Assembly (NCBI RefSeq): GCF_014189455.1
Contig: NZ_CP050296.1
Coordinates: forward strand, 3,592,001 to 3,656,000
Reading direction: 5' to 3'
Source: Mesorhizobium huakuii
Lineage (GTDB): Bacteria > Pseudomonadota > Alphaproteobacteria > Rhizobiales > Rhizobiaceae
Length of the DNA stretch: 64,000 bases
Shown here in pieces: positions 40,743 through 50,189 of this stretch. Position numbers and translations under genes: made by a program. How positions within the stretch are numbered: position 1 is the first letter of the stretch; each line of letters starts with the position of its first letter. Below the pieces are notes generated by a model. It did no database searches, had not been told where the DNA came from, and was given only the letters and a program-made list of their open reading frames with translations.

Positions 40743-42239
40743 TTATTGTGCCTCGCGCGGCGTTGCCGCCGGCTGTCTTGCCGGCAGCATTTTCAGGGCC
40801 TCGCGCAAGGCCTCGCGGCCGGATGCGAAGGCCAGCGCGATGACAATGGTGATGAGATAGGCAAGAATGGCGCCGCTGGCCAGGGCGATGACATGCTGCT
40901 GCGGCAGCATCGGCTTGATCAGCCAGACCGCCGCCAGCGCCAGATGCGCACCGAGCACGAACGGCGTTGCGGCGCGCAGCACGTGGCTGGCCTGCAGCGG
41001 TCCGCTTTTGCCGACATAGAGCCACAGGAACGGCGTGCGCAGATATTCGCTGACCGCATAGGCGATCGCCACGCCGAGCGCGCCATAGGGCAGGCCAATC
41101 GCGAAAGCGAGCACCGAGGTTACGGCGGTGATGATGCCCCAGCGCATGAAGTCGCCGGAGCGGCCCTGGCTGACGAAAAGCCAGCCCGCCGGGTTGTTGA
41201 GCGGTTGCAGCAGCCCGGCAAAGCCGAGCGCCAGGAAGATCGCGGCGCTTGCGCGCCACTGCTCGCCGAGCACGAAGGGGATCAGCACATCCGACATGGC
41301 GGTGGCGAAGGCGACACCGGGCAGCGCCACCAAAAGGATCAGCGGCATGACACGCAGATAGGCGCTGCGGTAGCGGTCCGGCTCGTCCTTCAGCCTGGAC
41401 AGCGCCGGCACCATGACCTTCGACAGCGGATTGGTGATCTGGCTGAGCGGGAACAGAAGCAGCTTGTAGGCACGGTCGTAAAGGCCGAGTTGCTGCTCGC
41501 CCCAATATTTGCCGATCAGCACATTGTCGAGGTTGCGGGCAAAGAAATTGGCGAAGTTGAAGCCGGTGATGCCGGCGCCGAAATTGATCAGCTCGCCGAT
41601 GCCCGCGACCTTGCGCGGCAGGCCGGGACGCCAGCGCGAGCTTGCCCAGTAGCACAGCGTCGGCAGCACCGCGCCGGTCAGCGTGCCGGCAAACAGCGCC
41701 CAGTAGGAACGGTCGATGAAAGTCCAGGCGATCGACACAGTCAGCCCGGCGATGGCGCTGGCGACATCGATGATCGCCAGGCGGCCGAACTGCATGCGCC
41801 GCGTCAAAAGCGCCAGATGCTGGGCGCCGAGCCCATAGGCCATGATCTGCAGCCCGAACGCGGCGACCAGCCCGGCCACGCGCGGCTCGCCATAGAAGGC
41901 GGCGACCAGCGGTGCCGCACCTGCAAGCACGCAGGCCAGGATGGCGCTGACGGCGACATTGATCCAGAAGAGGTAGTTCACCTCCTCATGCCGGATGCCC
42001 GATTTCTGGATCGTCGCCTGGGTCAGGCCGAAATCCTGGAACAGCGCGATGAAGGCCAGCACCGGCGCGCACATCGCCACCACACCGAAATCCTGCGGCG
42101 ACAAGAGCCGCGACAGCACGATGACGGATATGATCTGTGTCGCGACCCGCACCGATTGCGACATGGCGGTCACCACCGCGCCGCGCCCGACCGATTTGCG
42201 CAGCGAGCCTTCTGGCGGATCGAATGGGTTGGCTTCCAA
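40743..42239 (-). CDS. exoT: Polysaccharide flippase (Wzx / ExoT-like)
   Basis: A 498-residue membrane protein with about 12-14 hydrophobic segments, of the MATE/polysaccharide-synthesis (Wzx) superfamily. The N-terminus has VVTAMSQSVRVATQIISVIVLSRLL (in part: VVTAMSQSVRVATQI) and LSPQDFGVVAM, typical of the family. It flips undecaprenyl-linked repeat units to the periplasm. It is divergent from the exoL-A-M-O-N-P block, and the shared region holds two copies of the EPS motif. The name exoT is by function and context. Confidence 0.88.
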   Translation of the reverse strand: MEANPFDPPEGSLRKSVGRGAVVTAMSQSVRVATQIISVIVLSRLLSPQDFGVVAMCAPVLAFIALFQDFGLTQATIQKSGIRHEEVNYLFWINVAVSAILACVLAGAAPLVAAFYGEPRVAGLVAAFGLQIMAYGLGAQHLALLTRRMQFGRLAIIDVASAIAGLTVSIAWTFIDRSYWALFAGTLTGAVLPTLCYWASSRWRPGLPRKVAGIGELINFGAGITGFNFANFFARNLDNVLIGKYWGEQQLGLYDRAYKLLLFPLSQITNPLSKVMVPALSRLKDEPDRYRSAYLRVMPLILLVALPGVAFATAMSDVLIPFVLGEQWRASAAIFLALGFAGLLQPLNNPAGWLFVSQGRSGDFMRWGIITAVTSVLAFAIGLPYGALGVAIAYAVSEYLRTPFLWLYVGKSGPLQASHVLRAATPFVLGAHLALAAVWLIKPMLPQQHVIALASGAILAYLITIVIALAFASGREALREALKMLPARQPAATPREAQ

Positions 42240-42319
42240 ATTCAGGATTCCTGATTTTTGCGCGGATTTCCGACACTCTGAAAATCCACGACCGCCGCCA
42301 ACCCCAAACTACGGCAATA

Positions 42320-42377
42320 ATTTTGCAGTGCAACAGAAAATGTCCATATCTGCGCCAAAAATGTTGCGATGCAGCAA
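42320..42377. promoter_or_regulatory. Divergent flippase/exoL control region with two EPS-cluster motifs
   Basis: The minus strand of 42320-42333 reads TTGCACTGCAAAAT (12 of 14 match, 81 bases before the flippase start). The plus strand of 42364-42377 reads TTGCGATGCAGCAA (full match, 51 bases before the exoL-like start). Each copy points to its own gene. Confidence 0.6.
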
Positions 42378-42427
42378 GAGCTGTACTAGCATCCCTTTGG
42401 GTGGGGTCAAACAGCGGTCGAGTTTTC

Positions 42428-43600
42428 ATGCTGCATGTCTTGTACCTGGTGCACGATGTTTCCGATCCGGCGGTTCGCCGACGGATCACAATGCTCAGGA
42501 CAGGCGGCGCCCGGGTTACCCTGGCGGGCTTCCGCCGCACCGCGACGCCGATTGCCGATATAGAAGGATTGCAGCCGATCGACCTTGGCGCGACGCGTGA
42601 TGGCCGATTCGCCCAGCGCCTGACGGCGGTGGCGAAAGCGGCGGTTTCGATAGGCTCGAAGCTGAGGGGCATGCCGCGGCCCGACCTCATCATCGCGCGC
42701 AATCTGGAAATGCTGGCGCTTGCTCGTCGCGCCAGGTCGACTTTCGGCGCCACGGTGCCGATCGTCTATGAATGCCTCGACATCCACCGTCTGGTGCTCC
42801 GCGACGATGTCCTGGGCAAGGCACTGCGCGCCACGGAGCGCCATCTGGCGCGAGACGTGAAGCTGCTGGTGACCAGTTCGCCCGCTTTTATCGCCAATTA
42901 TTTCAAACCCTTCCGCCAGGTCGCCGCCCCTGTCGAGCTGGTCGAGAACAAATATTTCGAGGCGGCGGCGATCTTGCCCGGCGAGCGTGAGGCGGTGGCA
43001 GCGCCTGTCGCCCCGCCATGGCGGATCGGCTGGTTCGGCGCGCTGCGCTGCCGCCGCTCGCTCAAACTGCTGGCCGATTTCACGCGCCACATGGATGGAC
43101 GTTTCGAAGTCGTGCTGCGCGGTCGTCCGGCGCTCTCCGAATTCCCGGATTTCCATGCCTTCGTCGATGCCGAGCCCTTTCTGTCGTTTCGCGGACCCTA
43201 CCGTAACCCGGAGGACATGGCGGCGATCTACCAGGACGTCCATTTCTCCTGGGCGATCGATTTCTTCGAAGAGGGACAGAATTCGGAATGGCTGCTGCCC
43301 AACCGCCTCTATGAAGGCTGCCGCTTCGGCGCGGTGCCGATCTCGATGGGCCATACGGAAACGGGACGGTTCCTCAGCCAGCAGGACATCGGCATCCTGT
43401 TACCCAAGGCGACGCCTGACGCGATCGAATCAGCACTCGGCAAGATGGAGGAGCACCGCTTCGGCAAGCTGAAAGCGCGCGTGCTTGCACACAATCCGAG
43501 GACGTGGAGCTACGATCGCAGCGACTGCAGCGCACTGGTCGAAAAACTGCGCCGCCTGACGACCGTGCGCGAACCCCTGGCGACTGGGGCCCTGGCATAG
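42428..43600 (+). CDS. exoL: Glycosyltransferase, ExoL-like
   Basis: A 390-residue GT-B protein: LHVLYLVHDVSDPAVRRRI at the start, VYECLDIHRLVL in the acceptor domain, then WRIGWFGALRCRRSLKLLA and GQNSEWLLPNRLYEGCRFG in the donor domain. It opens a block whose order (L-A-M-O-N-P) is that of the Sinorhizobium exo cluster, where ExoL adds an early glucose to the succinoglycan unit. The start at 42428 is the first ATG after a motif copy. Identity as ExoL rests mostly on synteny. Confidence 0.82.
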   Translation: MLHVLYLVHDVSDPAVRRRITMLRTGGARVTLAGFRRTATPIADIEGLQPIDLGATRDGRFAQRLTAVAKAAVSIGSKLRGMPRPDLIIARNLEMLALARRARSTFGATVPIVYECLDIHRLVLRDDVLGKALRATERHLARDVKLLVTSSPAFIANYFKPFRQVAAPVELVENKYFEAAAILPGEREAVAAPVAPPWRIGWFGALRCRRSLKLLADFTRHMDGRFEVVLRGRPALSEFPDFHAFVDAEPFLSFRGPYRNPEDMAAIYQDVHFSWAIDFFEEGQNSEWLLPNRLYEGCRFGAVPISMGHTETGRFLSQQDIGILLPKATPDAIESALGKMEEHRFGKLKARVLAHNPRTWSYDRSDCSALVEKLRRLTTVREPLATGALA

Positions 43601-43615
43601 GATGGACATCGCCCG

Positions 43616-44605
43616 ATGACACAAGCGCTTCCCTCCAGCCTGATCGTGATCCCCTGCCTGAACGAGGCAGCCCATATCGGTGCGCTGCTCGGCCAGCTCT
43701 GCCCGGCGGCTGAAAGGCTCGGTGCCCGGATCGTCGTCGCCGATGGCGGCAGCACCGACGGCACGCTGGCCATTGTCGAGCAGGTCGCCGCCAAGGATCC
43801 GCGCGTTATCTTGCTTCACAACAAGCGGCGCATCCAGAGCGCGGCGATCAATCTCGCCGTCGGCACGTTCGGTGAAGGCGCGGAGTATCTGATCCGCATC
43901 GACGCGCATGGCGGCTATCCCGACGACTACTGCGACCGGCTGCTTGAGGAAGCGCTAGCCACGGGTGCCGATTCGGTGGTGGTTTCGATGCTGACCAGCG
44001 GCAGCGGCGCCGTGCAGAAATCGGTTGCGGCGGCGCAGAATTCGAAACTCGGCACCGGAGGCTCCAAGCATCGCCACCTCTCCGCCGGAGAGTGGGTCGA
44101 CCACGGCCATCACGCGCTGATGCGGATATCGGCCTTCGGCGCAGTCGGTGGCTATGACGAAACCTTCAGCCACAATGAGGATGCCGAGCTCGACTACCGG
44201 CTGCGGCAGGCCGGCTACAGGATCTGGATGAGCGGCAAGACGCAGATGGTCTATTACCCGCGCGCCTCGCTCAAAGGTCTCTATTTCCAGTATCTCGGCT
44301 ATGGCCGCGGCCGCGCCAAGAATGTGCTGAAGCACCGCGTCATCCCGAAGGTCCGGCAGATGGTGCCGCTGGCGGTCTTCCCGGTGGTTCTGCTGGCGGC
44401 CTTCTCCTTCGTGCACTGGATCGCGGCGGTGCCGCTGCTGATCTGGGCTGCGGTGTGCCTGGGCTACGGCCTGGTGGCGGCCATTCGCCAGCGCAATGCC
44501 GATATCGCACTGGCCGGTGTCTCTGCCATGGTCATGCATTTCGGCTGGTCTGTCGGCTTCTGGCTGCAGCTTCTTGGCCTCGGCGCGCGACGTGGGGTGG
44601 CGTGA
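43616..44605 (+). CDS. exoA: Family 2 glycosyltransferase, ExoA-like
   Basis: A 329-residue membrane-attached GT2: LIVIPCLNEAAHIGALL, VVADGGSTDGTL, the RIDAHGGYP metal site and a HNEDAELDYRLRQAGYRIW acceptor loop (catalytic ED). Two hydrophobic segments lie near the C-terminus (residues 245-310). ExoA transfers the second sugar (glucose, beta-1,3) of the succinoglycan unit. Its stop overlaps the exoM start (TGATG). Confidence 0.9.
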   Translation: MTQALPSSLIVIPCLNEAAHIGALLGQLCPAAERLGARIVVADGGSTDGTLAIVEQVAAKDPRVILLHNKRRIQSAAINLAVGTFGEGAEYLIRIDAHGGYPDDYCDRLLEEALATGADSVVVSMLTSGSGAVQKSVAAAQNSKLGTGGSKHRHLSAGEWVDHGHHALMRISAFGAVGGYDETFSHNEDAELDYRLRQAGYRIWMSGKTQMVYYPRASLKGLYFQYLGYGRGRAKNVLKHRVIPKVRQMVPLAVFPVVLLAAFSFVHWIAAVPLLIWAAVCLGYGLVAAIRQRNADIALAGVSAMVMHFGWSVGFWLQLLGLGARRGVA

Positions 44606-45555
44606 TGGCGGTTCAGGCCAGGAACCGCAGCATCGACATCGGCGTGTGCACGTTCCGCCGGACGGAACTGGCCGACACGCTGCGCTCGCTCGCCGCCATG
44701 GAGATGCCTGAAGGCTTCGATATCAGCGTCATTGTCGCCGACAATGACGACACGCCGAGCGCGCAGGCGCTGGTGACGGCACTGTCGCAGGAGTTGAAAT
44801 TGCCGGTCCGCTATCGGCATGCGCCCGCGCGCAACATCTCGGTCGCCCGCAACGCTTGCCTCGATGCCAGCGAGGCGGATTTCCTCGCCTTCATCGACGA
44901 CGACGAGACTGCCTCCGCCCGTTGGCTGGCCGAACTGGTGGCGACGGCCGAGGAAATCGGTGCAGCAGCCGTGCTCGGCCCGGTGCGGGCGCTTTATCGC
45001 CCGGATGCGCCCGAATGGATGCGGCGCGGCGATTTTCACTCGACCTTGCCGGTCTGGGTGCGCGGCGAGATTCGCACCGGCTACACCTGCAACGTCCTGC
45101 TGCGCATGGGATCGGACAGCCTGCGCGGCCGTCGCTTCAGCCTGGCGCGCGGTCAGACCGGCGGCGAGGACACCGAATTCTTCGATCAGATGGTCAAGGC
45201 CGGGGGCCGCATCGCCTTCGCTCAAGACGCCTGGGTGGAGGAAGTTGTGCCGCGCTCGAGGGCCGCGTTCGACTGGCTCGGCCGCCGCCGTTTTCGCGTC
45301 GGCCAGACGCATGGTCACCTCCTGGGCAGCAATACGCGAGGCATCGGGCTGATCAAGCATGTTGGCCTCGCCTCCGCAAAGGCAGCCTTTTGTTTCGCCG
45401 CCGCACTTCCCGTCGTCGCCAGCCCGGTGCGCAGGAACCGCAGCGTGCTGCGCGGCATCATGCATATCGGCGTCGTCAGCGGCCTTGTCGGCGTCCGCGA
45501 AATCCGCCTCTACGGCCAATCCTCACCTGGGGAAGGAGGCAAGCGTGCAGCCTGA
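44605..45555 (+). CDS. exoM: Family 2 glycosyltransferase, ExoM-like
   Basis: A 316-residue GT2: IDIGVCTFRRTELADTLRSL, VADNDDTPSAQ, NISVARNACLDASEADFLAF and FIDDDETASARW with the metal-binding aspartates. Later come YTCNVLLRM and TGGEDTEFFDQMV. ExoM adds the beta-1,4-glucose after ExoL in succinoglycan. It starts at 44605 overlapping exoA, and overlaps the exoO GTG start by 11 bases. Confidence 0.9.
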   Translation: MAVQARNRSIDIGVCTFRRTELADTLRSLAAMEMPEGFDISVIVADNDDTPSAQALVTALSQELKLPVRYRHAPARNISVARNACLDASEADFLAFIDDDETASARWLAELVATAEEIGAAAVLGPVRALYRPDAPEWMRRGDFHSTLPVWVRGEIRTGYTCNVLLRMGSDSLRGRRFSLARGQTGGEDTEFFDQMVKAGGRIAFAQDAWVEEVVPRSRAAFDWLGRRRFRVGQTHGHLLGSNTRGIGLIKHVGLASAKAAFCFAAALPVVASPVRRNRSVLRGIMHIGVVSGLVGVREIRLYGQSSPGEGGKRAA

Positions 45556-46513
45556 CGTCTCCTTCGTTCCCGACGTTTCCGTTGTGATCGCGGCCTACAA
45601 TGCAGAGGCGACGCTCGACCGGGCGATTGCCAGCGCCATTGCGCAGAAGGGTGTCAGCGTCGAGATCATCGTTGTCGACGATCAGTCGCGCGACGCCACG
45701 CTCGATGTGGCTCGGGCCTATCCCGGGGACATCGTGCGCGTCGTCGCCCTAGCCAACAATCGCGGTCCCGGCGGCGCTCGAAATGCCGGGCTCGACGTCG
45801 CCCGCGGCAGGTGGATCGCGGTTCTCGATTCCGACGACGCCGTCTTTCCCGGCCGTCTCGCCGCCATGATCGACCGCGCCGAAAAGGCCGATGCCCAGAT
45901 CGCCGTCGACAATCTCCAGGTCGTCCGCGAGGACGGTGTGGTCGAGGATGCGATGTTCCCGCGGCAGTATCTGGAAGGCCTGCGCGAGATTTCGCTGGCC
46001 ACCTACATCGCCGGCAACATCGTCTTCGAATCGAAGTTCAACCTCGGCTACCTCAAGCCGATCTTCCAGCGCCGATTCCTGGACGAGAACCGGCTTCGCT
46101 ATGACGAGAAACTGAGGATCGGCGAGGACTACATCCTGTTTGCCGAAGCCCTGGCCAAGGGCGGCAGATGCGTGGTCGAGCCGGAAATCGGCTACGCCTA
46201 TCATATTCGCAGCGGCTCCATCTCGCGTGTGCTCGAGCTTCACCATGTCGAAGCGATGCGCAAGGCGGATGCCGTATTCGCTCAAACCCATCGGATGGAC
46301 GAGGCAGCCCAGGCGGCCTTTGCCCGGCGCGGCCGCAGCCTGCGCAAGGCAGCCTCCTTCCTGGCGATGGTTCAGCACATCAAGGCGCGGTCCCCGCTCA
46401 AGGCGATCCGGACGGCGCTCAGCGACCCGGCGGCGGTCAGGCATATGGGGATGCCGATCGCCGTGCGGTTGCGACGAGTAGCGGCACAGTTTGCCGTGGG
46501 GGCGGGGAGGTGA
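45545..46513 (+). CDS. exoO: Family 2 glycosyltransferase, ExoO-like
   Basis: A 322-residue GT2 that starts at GTG 45545 with an ideal AAGGAGG six bases upstream, inside the exoM end. Motifs: VSVVIAAYNAEATLDRAI, VVDDQSRDATLDVA, IAVLDSDDAVFPGRL, LGYLKPIFQRRFLDENRLRY and LRIGEDYILFAEAL. The same C-terminal block occurs in the GT2 at 32356. ExoO adds a side-chain glucose to succinoglycan; here it follows exoM and precedes the UTP-glucose pyrophosphorylase gene, as in Sinorhizobium. Confidence 0.88.
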   Translation: MQPDVSFVPDVSVVIAAYNAEATLDRAIASAIAQKGVSVEIIVVDDQSRDATLDVARAYPGDIVRVVALANNRGPGGARNAGLDVARGRWIAVLDSDDAVFPGRLAAMIDRAEKADAQIAVDNLQVVREDGVVEDAMFPRQYLEGLREISLATYIAGNIVFESKFNLGYLKPIFQRRFLDENRLRYDEKLRIGEDYILFAEALAKGGRCVVEPEIGYAYHIRSGSISRVLELHHVEAMRKADAVFAQTHRMDEAAQAAFARRGRSLRKAASFLAMVQHIKARSPLKAIRTALSDPAAVRHMGMPIAVRLRRVAAQFAVGAGR

Positions 46514-46587
46514 AGATGCAGGCACATGGAGGGATTTTTCGTGGCCTGTGAAGGAACTGCAGTCGATCTCCTCAGAAGGAATTTGCG

Positions 46588-47483
46588 ATGAAGAAAATCA
46601 GGAAGGCCGTGATACCGGTGGCGGGGCTTGGAACACGGTTCCTGCCGGCGACCAAGTCGATGCCGAAGGAAATGCTTCCCGTCGTCGACAGGCCTGTCGT
46701 GCAATATGCGGTGGACGAGGCCTTCGAAGCCGGCATCGAGCACATCGTGTTCGTGACCGGCCGCAACAAGGCGGTCATCGAGGACTATTTCGACCTGCAT
46801 CCGGAATTGATCGGAACCCTGGAGCAGACCGGCAAGAAGACCCAGCTGGAGGCGCTCGAAAGCATGCTGCCGGTGGCCGGCGCCACCTCCTTCATCCGCC
46901 AGCAGTCGCCGCAGGGCCTCGGCCACGCCGTCTGGTGCGCCCGCGAGGTCATCGGCAACGAGCCCTTCGCCCTGCTTTTGCCTGATATGGTCTCCTTCGG
47001 CGGGCGCGGATGTCTCGCCGAAACCGTCGACCTTTATGAGCGCACCGGCGGCAACGTCATCGCTGTCGAACGTTGCGATCCGAGCGAGACCAACAAATAC
47101 GGCATCGTCGGCGCGGCGCCGACATTGGCGGTGGTTTCGAGGTCACGGCCATGGTTGAAAAGCCTGCCCCGGCCAATGCGCCGTCGAATTTCTACATCAA
47201 CGGCCGCTATATCCTGCAGCCCGAGATCTTCGCGCTGCTGGGCAATCAGCAGCGGGGCGCCGGCAACGAGATCCAGCTGACGGATGCCATGGTCCGCCTG
47301 TCGAAGGACCAGCCATTCTTCGCCCAGCCTTTCCTGGGCCGCATGTTCGATTGCGGGTCCAAGGAAGGCTTCATCCAGGCCAACATCGCCTTCGCGCTGG
47401 CGCGCAACGACATGAAGGGCCCGGTTTTCGAGATGCTTCAGGAGTTCGTCCGGTCGCATGAACGCCAGGAAGAAGCCGCATAA
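46588..47483 (+). pseudogene. exoN: UTP-glucose-1-phosphate uridylyltransferase (ExoN/GalU), single-base frameshift
   Basis: The first frame gives [20 protein letters not shown] and PEMLP-type substrate residues up to NKYGIVG. The second frame resumes at [15 protein letters not shown] and runs to a normal C-terminus ([33 protein letters not shown]). One base appears to be missing near 47108-47122 (a GGCGCGGCGCC stretch). Joined, it is about 298 residues, full length for GalU, which makes UDP-glucose for EPS synthesis and for the ugd product here. Sequencing error is more likely than a true lesion, given its position in an intact exo operon. Confidence 0.85.
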
Positions 47484-47611
47484 TGCCCATCTTTCGGGAG
47501 TATTGCCGGATGGCTGGCGGCGAGGGGCCGACAGGCCCCCGCCGTCTGGCATGAAGCTTGCGTTGCTTCTTGGCAATGCTCCCGACCGTTGAGGCGCGCC
47601 TGCAAGCCAAA

Positions 47612-47644
47612 GCATGATCCCGGAAGTTTCGGAAAAGATCATGC
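47612..47644. repeat. Rhizobial palindromic intergenic repeat
   Basis: GCATGATC ... GATCATGC (8-bp arms at 47612-47619 and 47637-47644) encloses a CGGAAGTTTCGGAAAA-type spacer, followed by CAAACAAAGAGATAGAGC. From memory this resembles a dispersed repeat frequent between genes in Mesorhizobium and relatives. It lies between exoN and exoP. Confidence 0.6.
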
Positions 47645-47711
47645 CCAAACAAAGAGATAGAGCCTCAACCCGATGATCGGGAACGCAACAGGCTCTGGGA
47701 TTGGACCGACG

Positions 47712-50099
47712 ATGAATTATGCCAATTTTCCTCTCGACAAGAGGATGCCACTGCCGAATTCGGACGCAGCAAATGGCGACGACTTCATCGATATCGAGCG
47801 GCTGCTCGGCATGGCTGCGCGGCAGGTCAAGGTTGTTGCCGTATGCGCCGCCATCGGTCTTTTCCTGGGCATGCTCTATCTGCAGACAACGCCGCCCAAA
47901 TATGTGTCAGTCTCAAGCGTGCTGATCGACGAGGGCCTGAACAAGATCGTCGACGATATTTCGGCGGCGTCGACGACCATGCAGACCGATTCCGCCATTC
48001 TGAGCCAGATCGAGATCCTGACCTCGACGCGGCTTGCCGCGGTGGTCGTCGACAAGCTCAAACTCGACCAGAACGAAGCGTTCATGAATCCGCCGCAGTC
48101 GGCGCTTGCCCGGGGCGTCGGCCTGATCCGCGGCCTGATCCAGTATGTCCACCCCAGCGCGCCCATGCCGGGCATGGGTGACTTCAGCAAGCTCGACCCC
48201 GCAACGCGCGATGCGATGATTGCCGCGGCGGGCCGCGACTACGCCATCCTCAAGCTGCAGAACGAGATCCGGGCGGATCGCGTCGGACGAAGCTACGTCA
48301 TCGCGCTTGGCTATCAGGCGACGGACCCGGGACTGGCGAAAGCCATCACCAAGGCCTATGCCGACGCCTATCTTGCCGATCAGCTCGATGCCAGCTTCGA
48401 CGCCACCGAGCGTGCGGCGGTCTGGCTGCAGGGCCGGCTGACGGAACTGCGCGAAAGCTCGCAGCAGGCATCGCTAGCAGTCGAGAAATTCAGGGCCGAA
48501 CACGGCCTGTCCGCCAACAGCGATGGCCAGTTGATGAGCGACAAACAGCTTGCCGACCTCAACGCCCAGCTCATCGTGGCGCAAGCCGACACGGCGCGCG
48601 CCAGCGCCCGCTATCAGCAATACAAGTCGATTGTCGAAGGTGGCTCGGACAACGCCTTCAAGGATGCTGCCATATCGGCCGACCAGCCGAGCAGCTCGGT
48701 CATTTCGGCGCTCAAGACCCGCTACCTCACCGTCGCCAAGCGGCAGCAGGATGTCGAGGCGAATTTCGGTCCCGATCATCCTCAAGCCGTGGCGCTTGCC
48801 AAGGAAAAGGCCGACATATCGGCGCAGATTTTCGGCGAGCTGAAGCAGCTCACCGAAAGCTATCGCAACGAGTATGAGGTGGCGCAGGCCCGCGAGACCG
48901 CGCTCAGGGCCAATGTCGCCGCAGCACAGGGCAAGAGTTCCATCGACAACCAGTCGCAGGTCCAGTTGCGCGATCTCGACCAGAAGGCGACAGCGCTCAC
49001 CACGCTCTATCAGACGTTCCTCGGCCGCTACGAGGAGGCCGCGCAGCAGCAATCCTTCCCGGTCGGCAAGATCCGCATCATCTCGGATGCCTCGACGCCG
49101 CTCTCCGCCTCGAGCCCGCGCACCATCATCGTGCTCGGACTGTCGCTCGTGCTCGGCGTGCTGATGGGCGCCGGCTTCGGCGGCCTCAACGAATTCAACG
49201 AGCGGTTCTTCCGGACCGGCGAGGAGGTCCGCGACCGCGTCGGCCTCAAATTCCTCGGATACCTGCCGACCGTCGGCAGCAGACCCGCCAAGGAGGACAA
49301 GCCGGCCGAGGCTCAGCCGGATGCCAAGGCAGCCAGGTCGCCGGCCGCCATCGAAAGGCGCGCGCGCATGCGGGTCAGCATCGACGCTCCGGCATCGATG
49401 TTCGCCGAAACGCTGCGCAGCGCCAAGATCGCCTTCGATGTCGTGATGGAAGGGCAAGGCAGCCGAGTCGTCGGCGTCATCTCGGTGCTTCCCGGCGAAG
49501 GCAAGTCGACGGTCGCGGCCAATCTCGCCGGGCTGCTTGCCGCCAATGGCGCCAGGACGCTGCTCATCGACGGTGACTTGCGCAATCCGGGCCTCAGCCG
49601 CAGCCTCGGCATGGAGGCCGAGCAGGGCCTGATGGAGGCCGTGGTCAACGGCCAGACCTGGCAATCGGTCGGCAAGATCGACCGGCAGACCAAGCTCGCC
49701 ATCATCCCCGCCGTGCTGCGCGGCAACTTTTCGCACACCAGCGAGCTCTTGTCCTCAGCCGGAATGCGGCGCTTCATCGAGAACGCCAAGGAGACCTTCG
49801 AATACATCGTCGTCGATCTGCCGCCGCTCGGGCCGGTGGTCGACGCCAAGGCCTTCGCCCCGTTGGTCGATGGCTTCGTGCTGGTCACCGAATGGGGCCG
49901 CACGCCACGCGCCATGGTGCGGTCGATGCTGGAATCCGAACCCTACGTCGCCAACAAGATCGTCGGCGCGGTACTGAACAAGGTCGACCTGAAGAAGCTC
50001 GCCAGATACGGATCGTTCGGCGCTTCGGAGAAATTCTTCGACAAATATTCGACCTACTATCTCGACAAGTCCGAAGTGCGCAGCAAGGCAACGGTCTAG
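47712..50099 (+). CDS. exoP: EPS chain-length/polymerisation protein with BY-kinase domain, ExoP-like
   Basis: A 795-residue Wzc-type protein. A first membrane segment lies near residues 35-55 (VVAVCAAIGLFLGMLYL), followed by a long periplasmic coiled-coil domain (to about 465) and a second membrane segment (TIIVLGLSLVLGVLMGAGF). The cytoplasmic tyrosine-kinase domain has Walker A LPGEGKST (about residue 593), Walker A' LLIDGDLRNP and Walker B YIVVDLPP. A short Tyr cluster is at the C-terminus (YSTYYL). It controls EPS polymerisation and export with ExoQ and ExoF. The start at 47712 is an ATG; an upstream ATG at 47673 is in frame. Confidence 0.93.
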   Translation: MNYANFPLDKRMPLPNSDAANGDDFIDIERLLGMAARQVKVVAVCAAIGLFLGMLYLQTTPPKYVSVSSVLIDEGLNKIVDDISAASTTMQTDSAILSQIEILTSTRLAAVVVDKLKLDQNEAFMNPPQSALARGVGLIRGLIQYVHPSAPMPGMGDFSKLDPATRDAMIAAAGRDYAILKLQNEIRADRVGRSYVIALGYQATDPGLAKAITKAYADAYLADQLDASFDATERAAVWLQGRLTELRESSQQASLAVEKFRAEHGLSANSDGQLMSDKQLADLNAQLIVAQADTARASARYQQYKSIVEGGSDNAFKDAAISADQPSSSVISALKTRYLTVAKRQQDVEANFGPDHPQAVALAKEKADISAQIFGELKQLTESYRNEYEVAQARETALRANVAAAQGKSSIDNQSQVQLRDLDQKATALTTLYQTFLGRYEEAAQQQSFPVGKIRIISDASTPLSASSPRTIIVLGLSLVLGVLMGAGFGGLNEFNERFFRTGEEVRDRVGLKFLGYLPTVGSRPAKEDKPAEAQPDAKAARSPAAIERRARMRVSIDAPASMFAETLRSAKIAFDVVMEGQGSRVVGVISVLPGEGKSTVAANLAGLLAANGARTLLIDGDLRNPGLSRSLGMEAEQGLMEAVVNGQTWQSVGKIDRQTKLAIIPAVLRGNFSHTSELLSSAGMRRFIENAKETFEYIVVDLPPLGPVVDAKAFAPLVDGFVLVTEWGRTPRAMVRSMLESEPYVANKIVGAVLNKVDLKKLARYGSFGASEKFFDKYSTYYLDKSEVRSKATV

Positions 50100-50161
50100 G
50101 CAGCGGCTACCTGGATTTCCGCCTTGACGGAATTGGCGATGAAGCACCGTTCATGCGCCAA
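50096..50161 (-). pseudogene. 3' remnant of an OsmC-family gene
   Basis: The last 21 codons before a TAG at 50096 read AHERCFIANSVKAEIQV, which resembles the C-terminus of OsmC-type peroxide-resistance proteins, including the Cys. Upstream of about 50162 the similarity stops and the LysR gene end follows. It looks like the stump left by an insertion or deletion. The family call is from memory of the motif. Confidence 0.45.
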
Positions 50162-50189
50162 TGTTGGAATCCCGGCGACCTGCCGCGCG

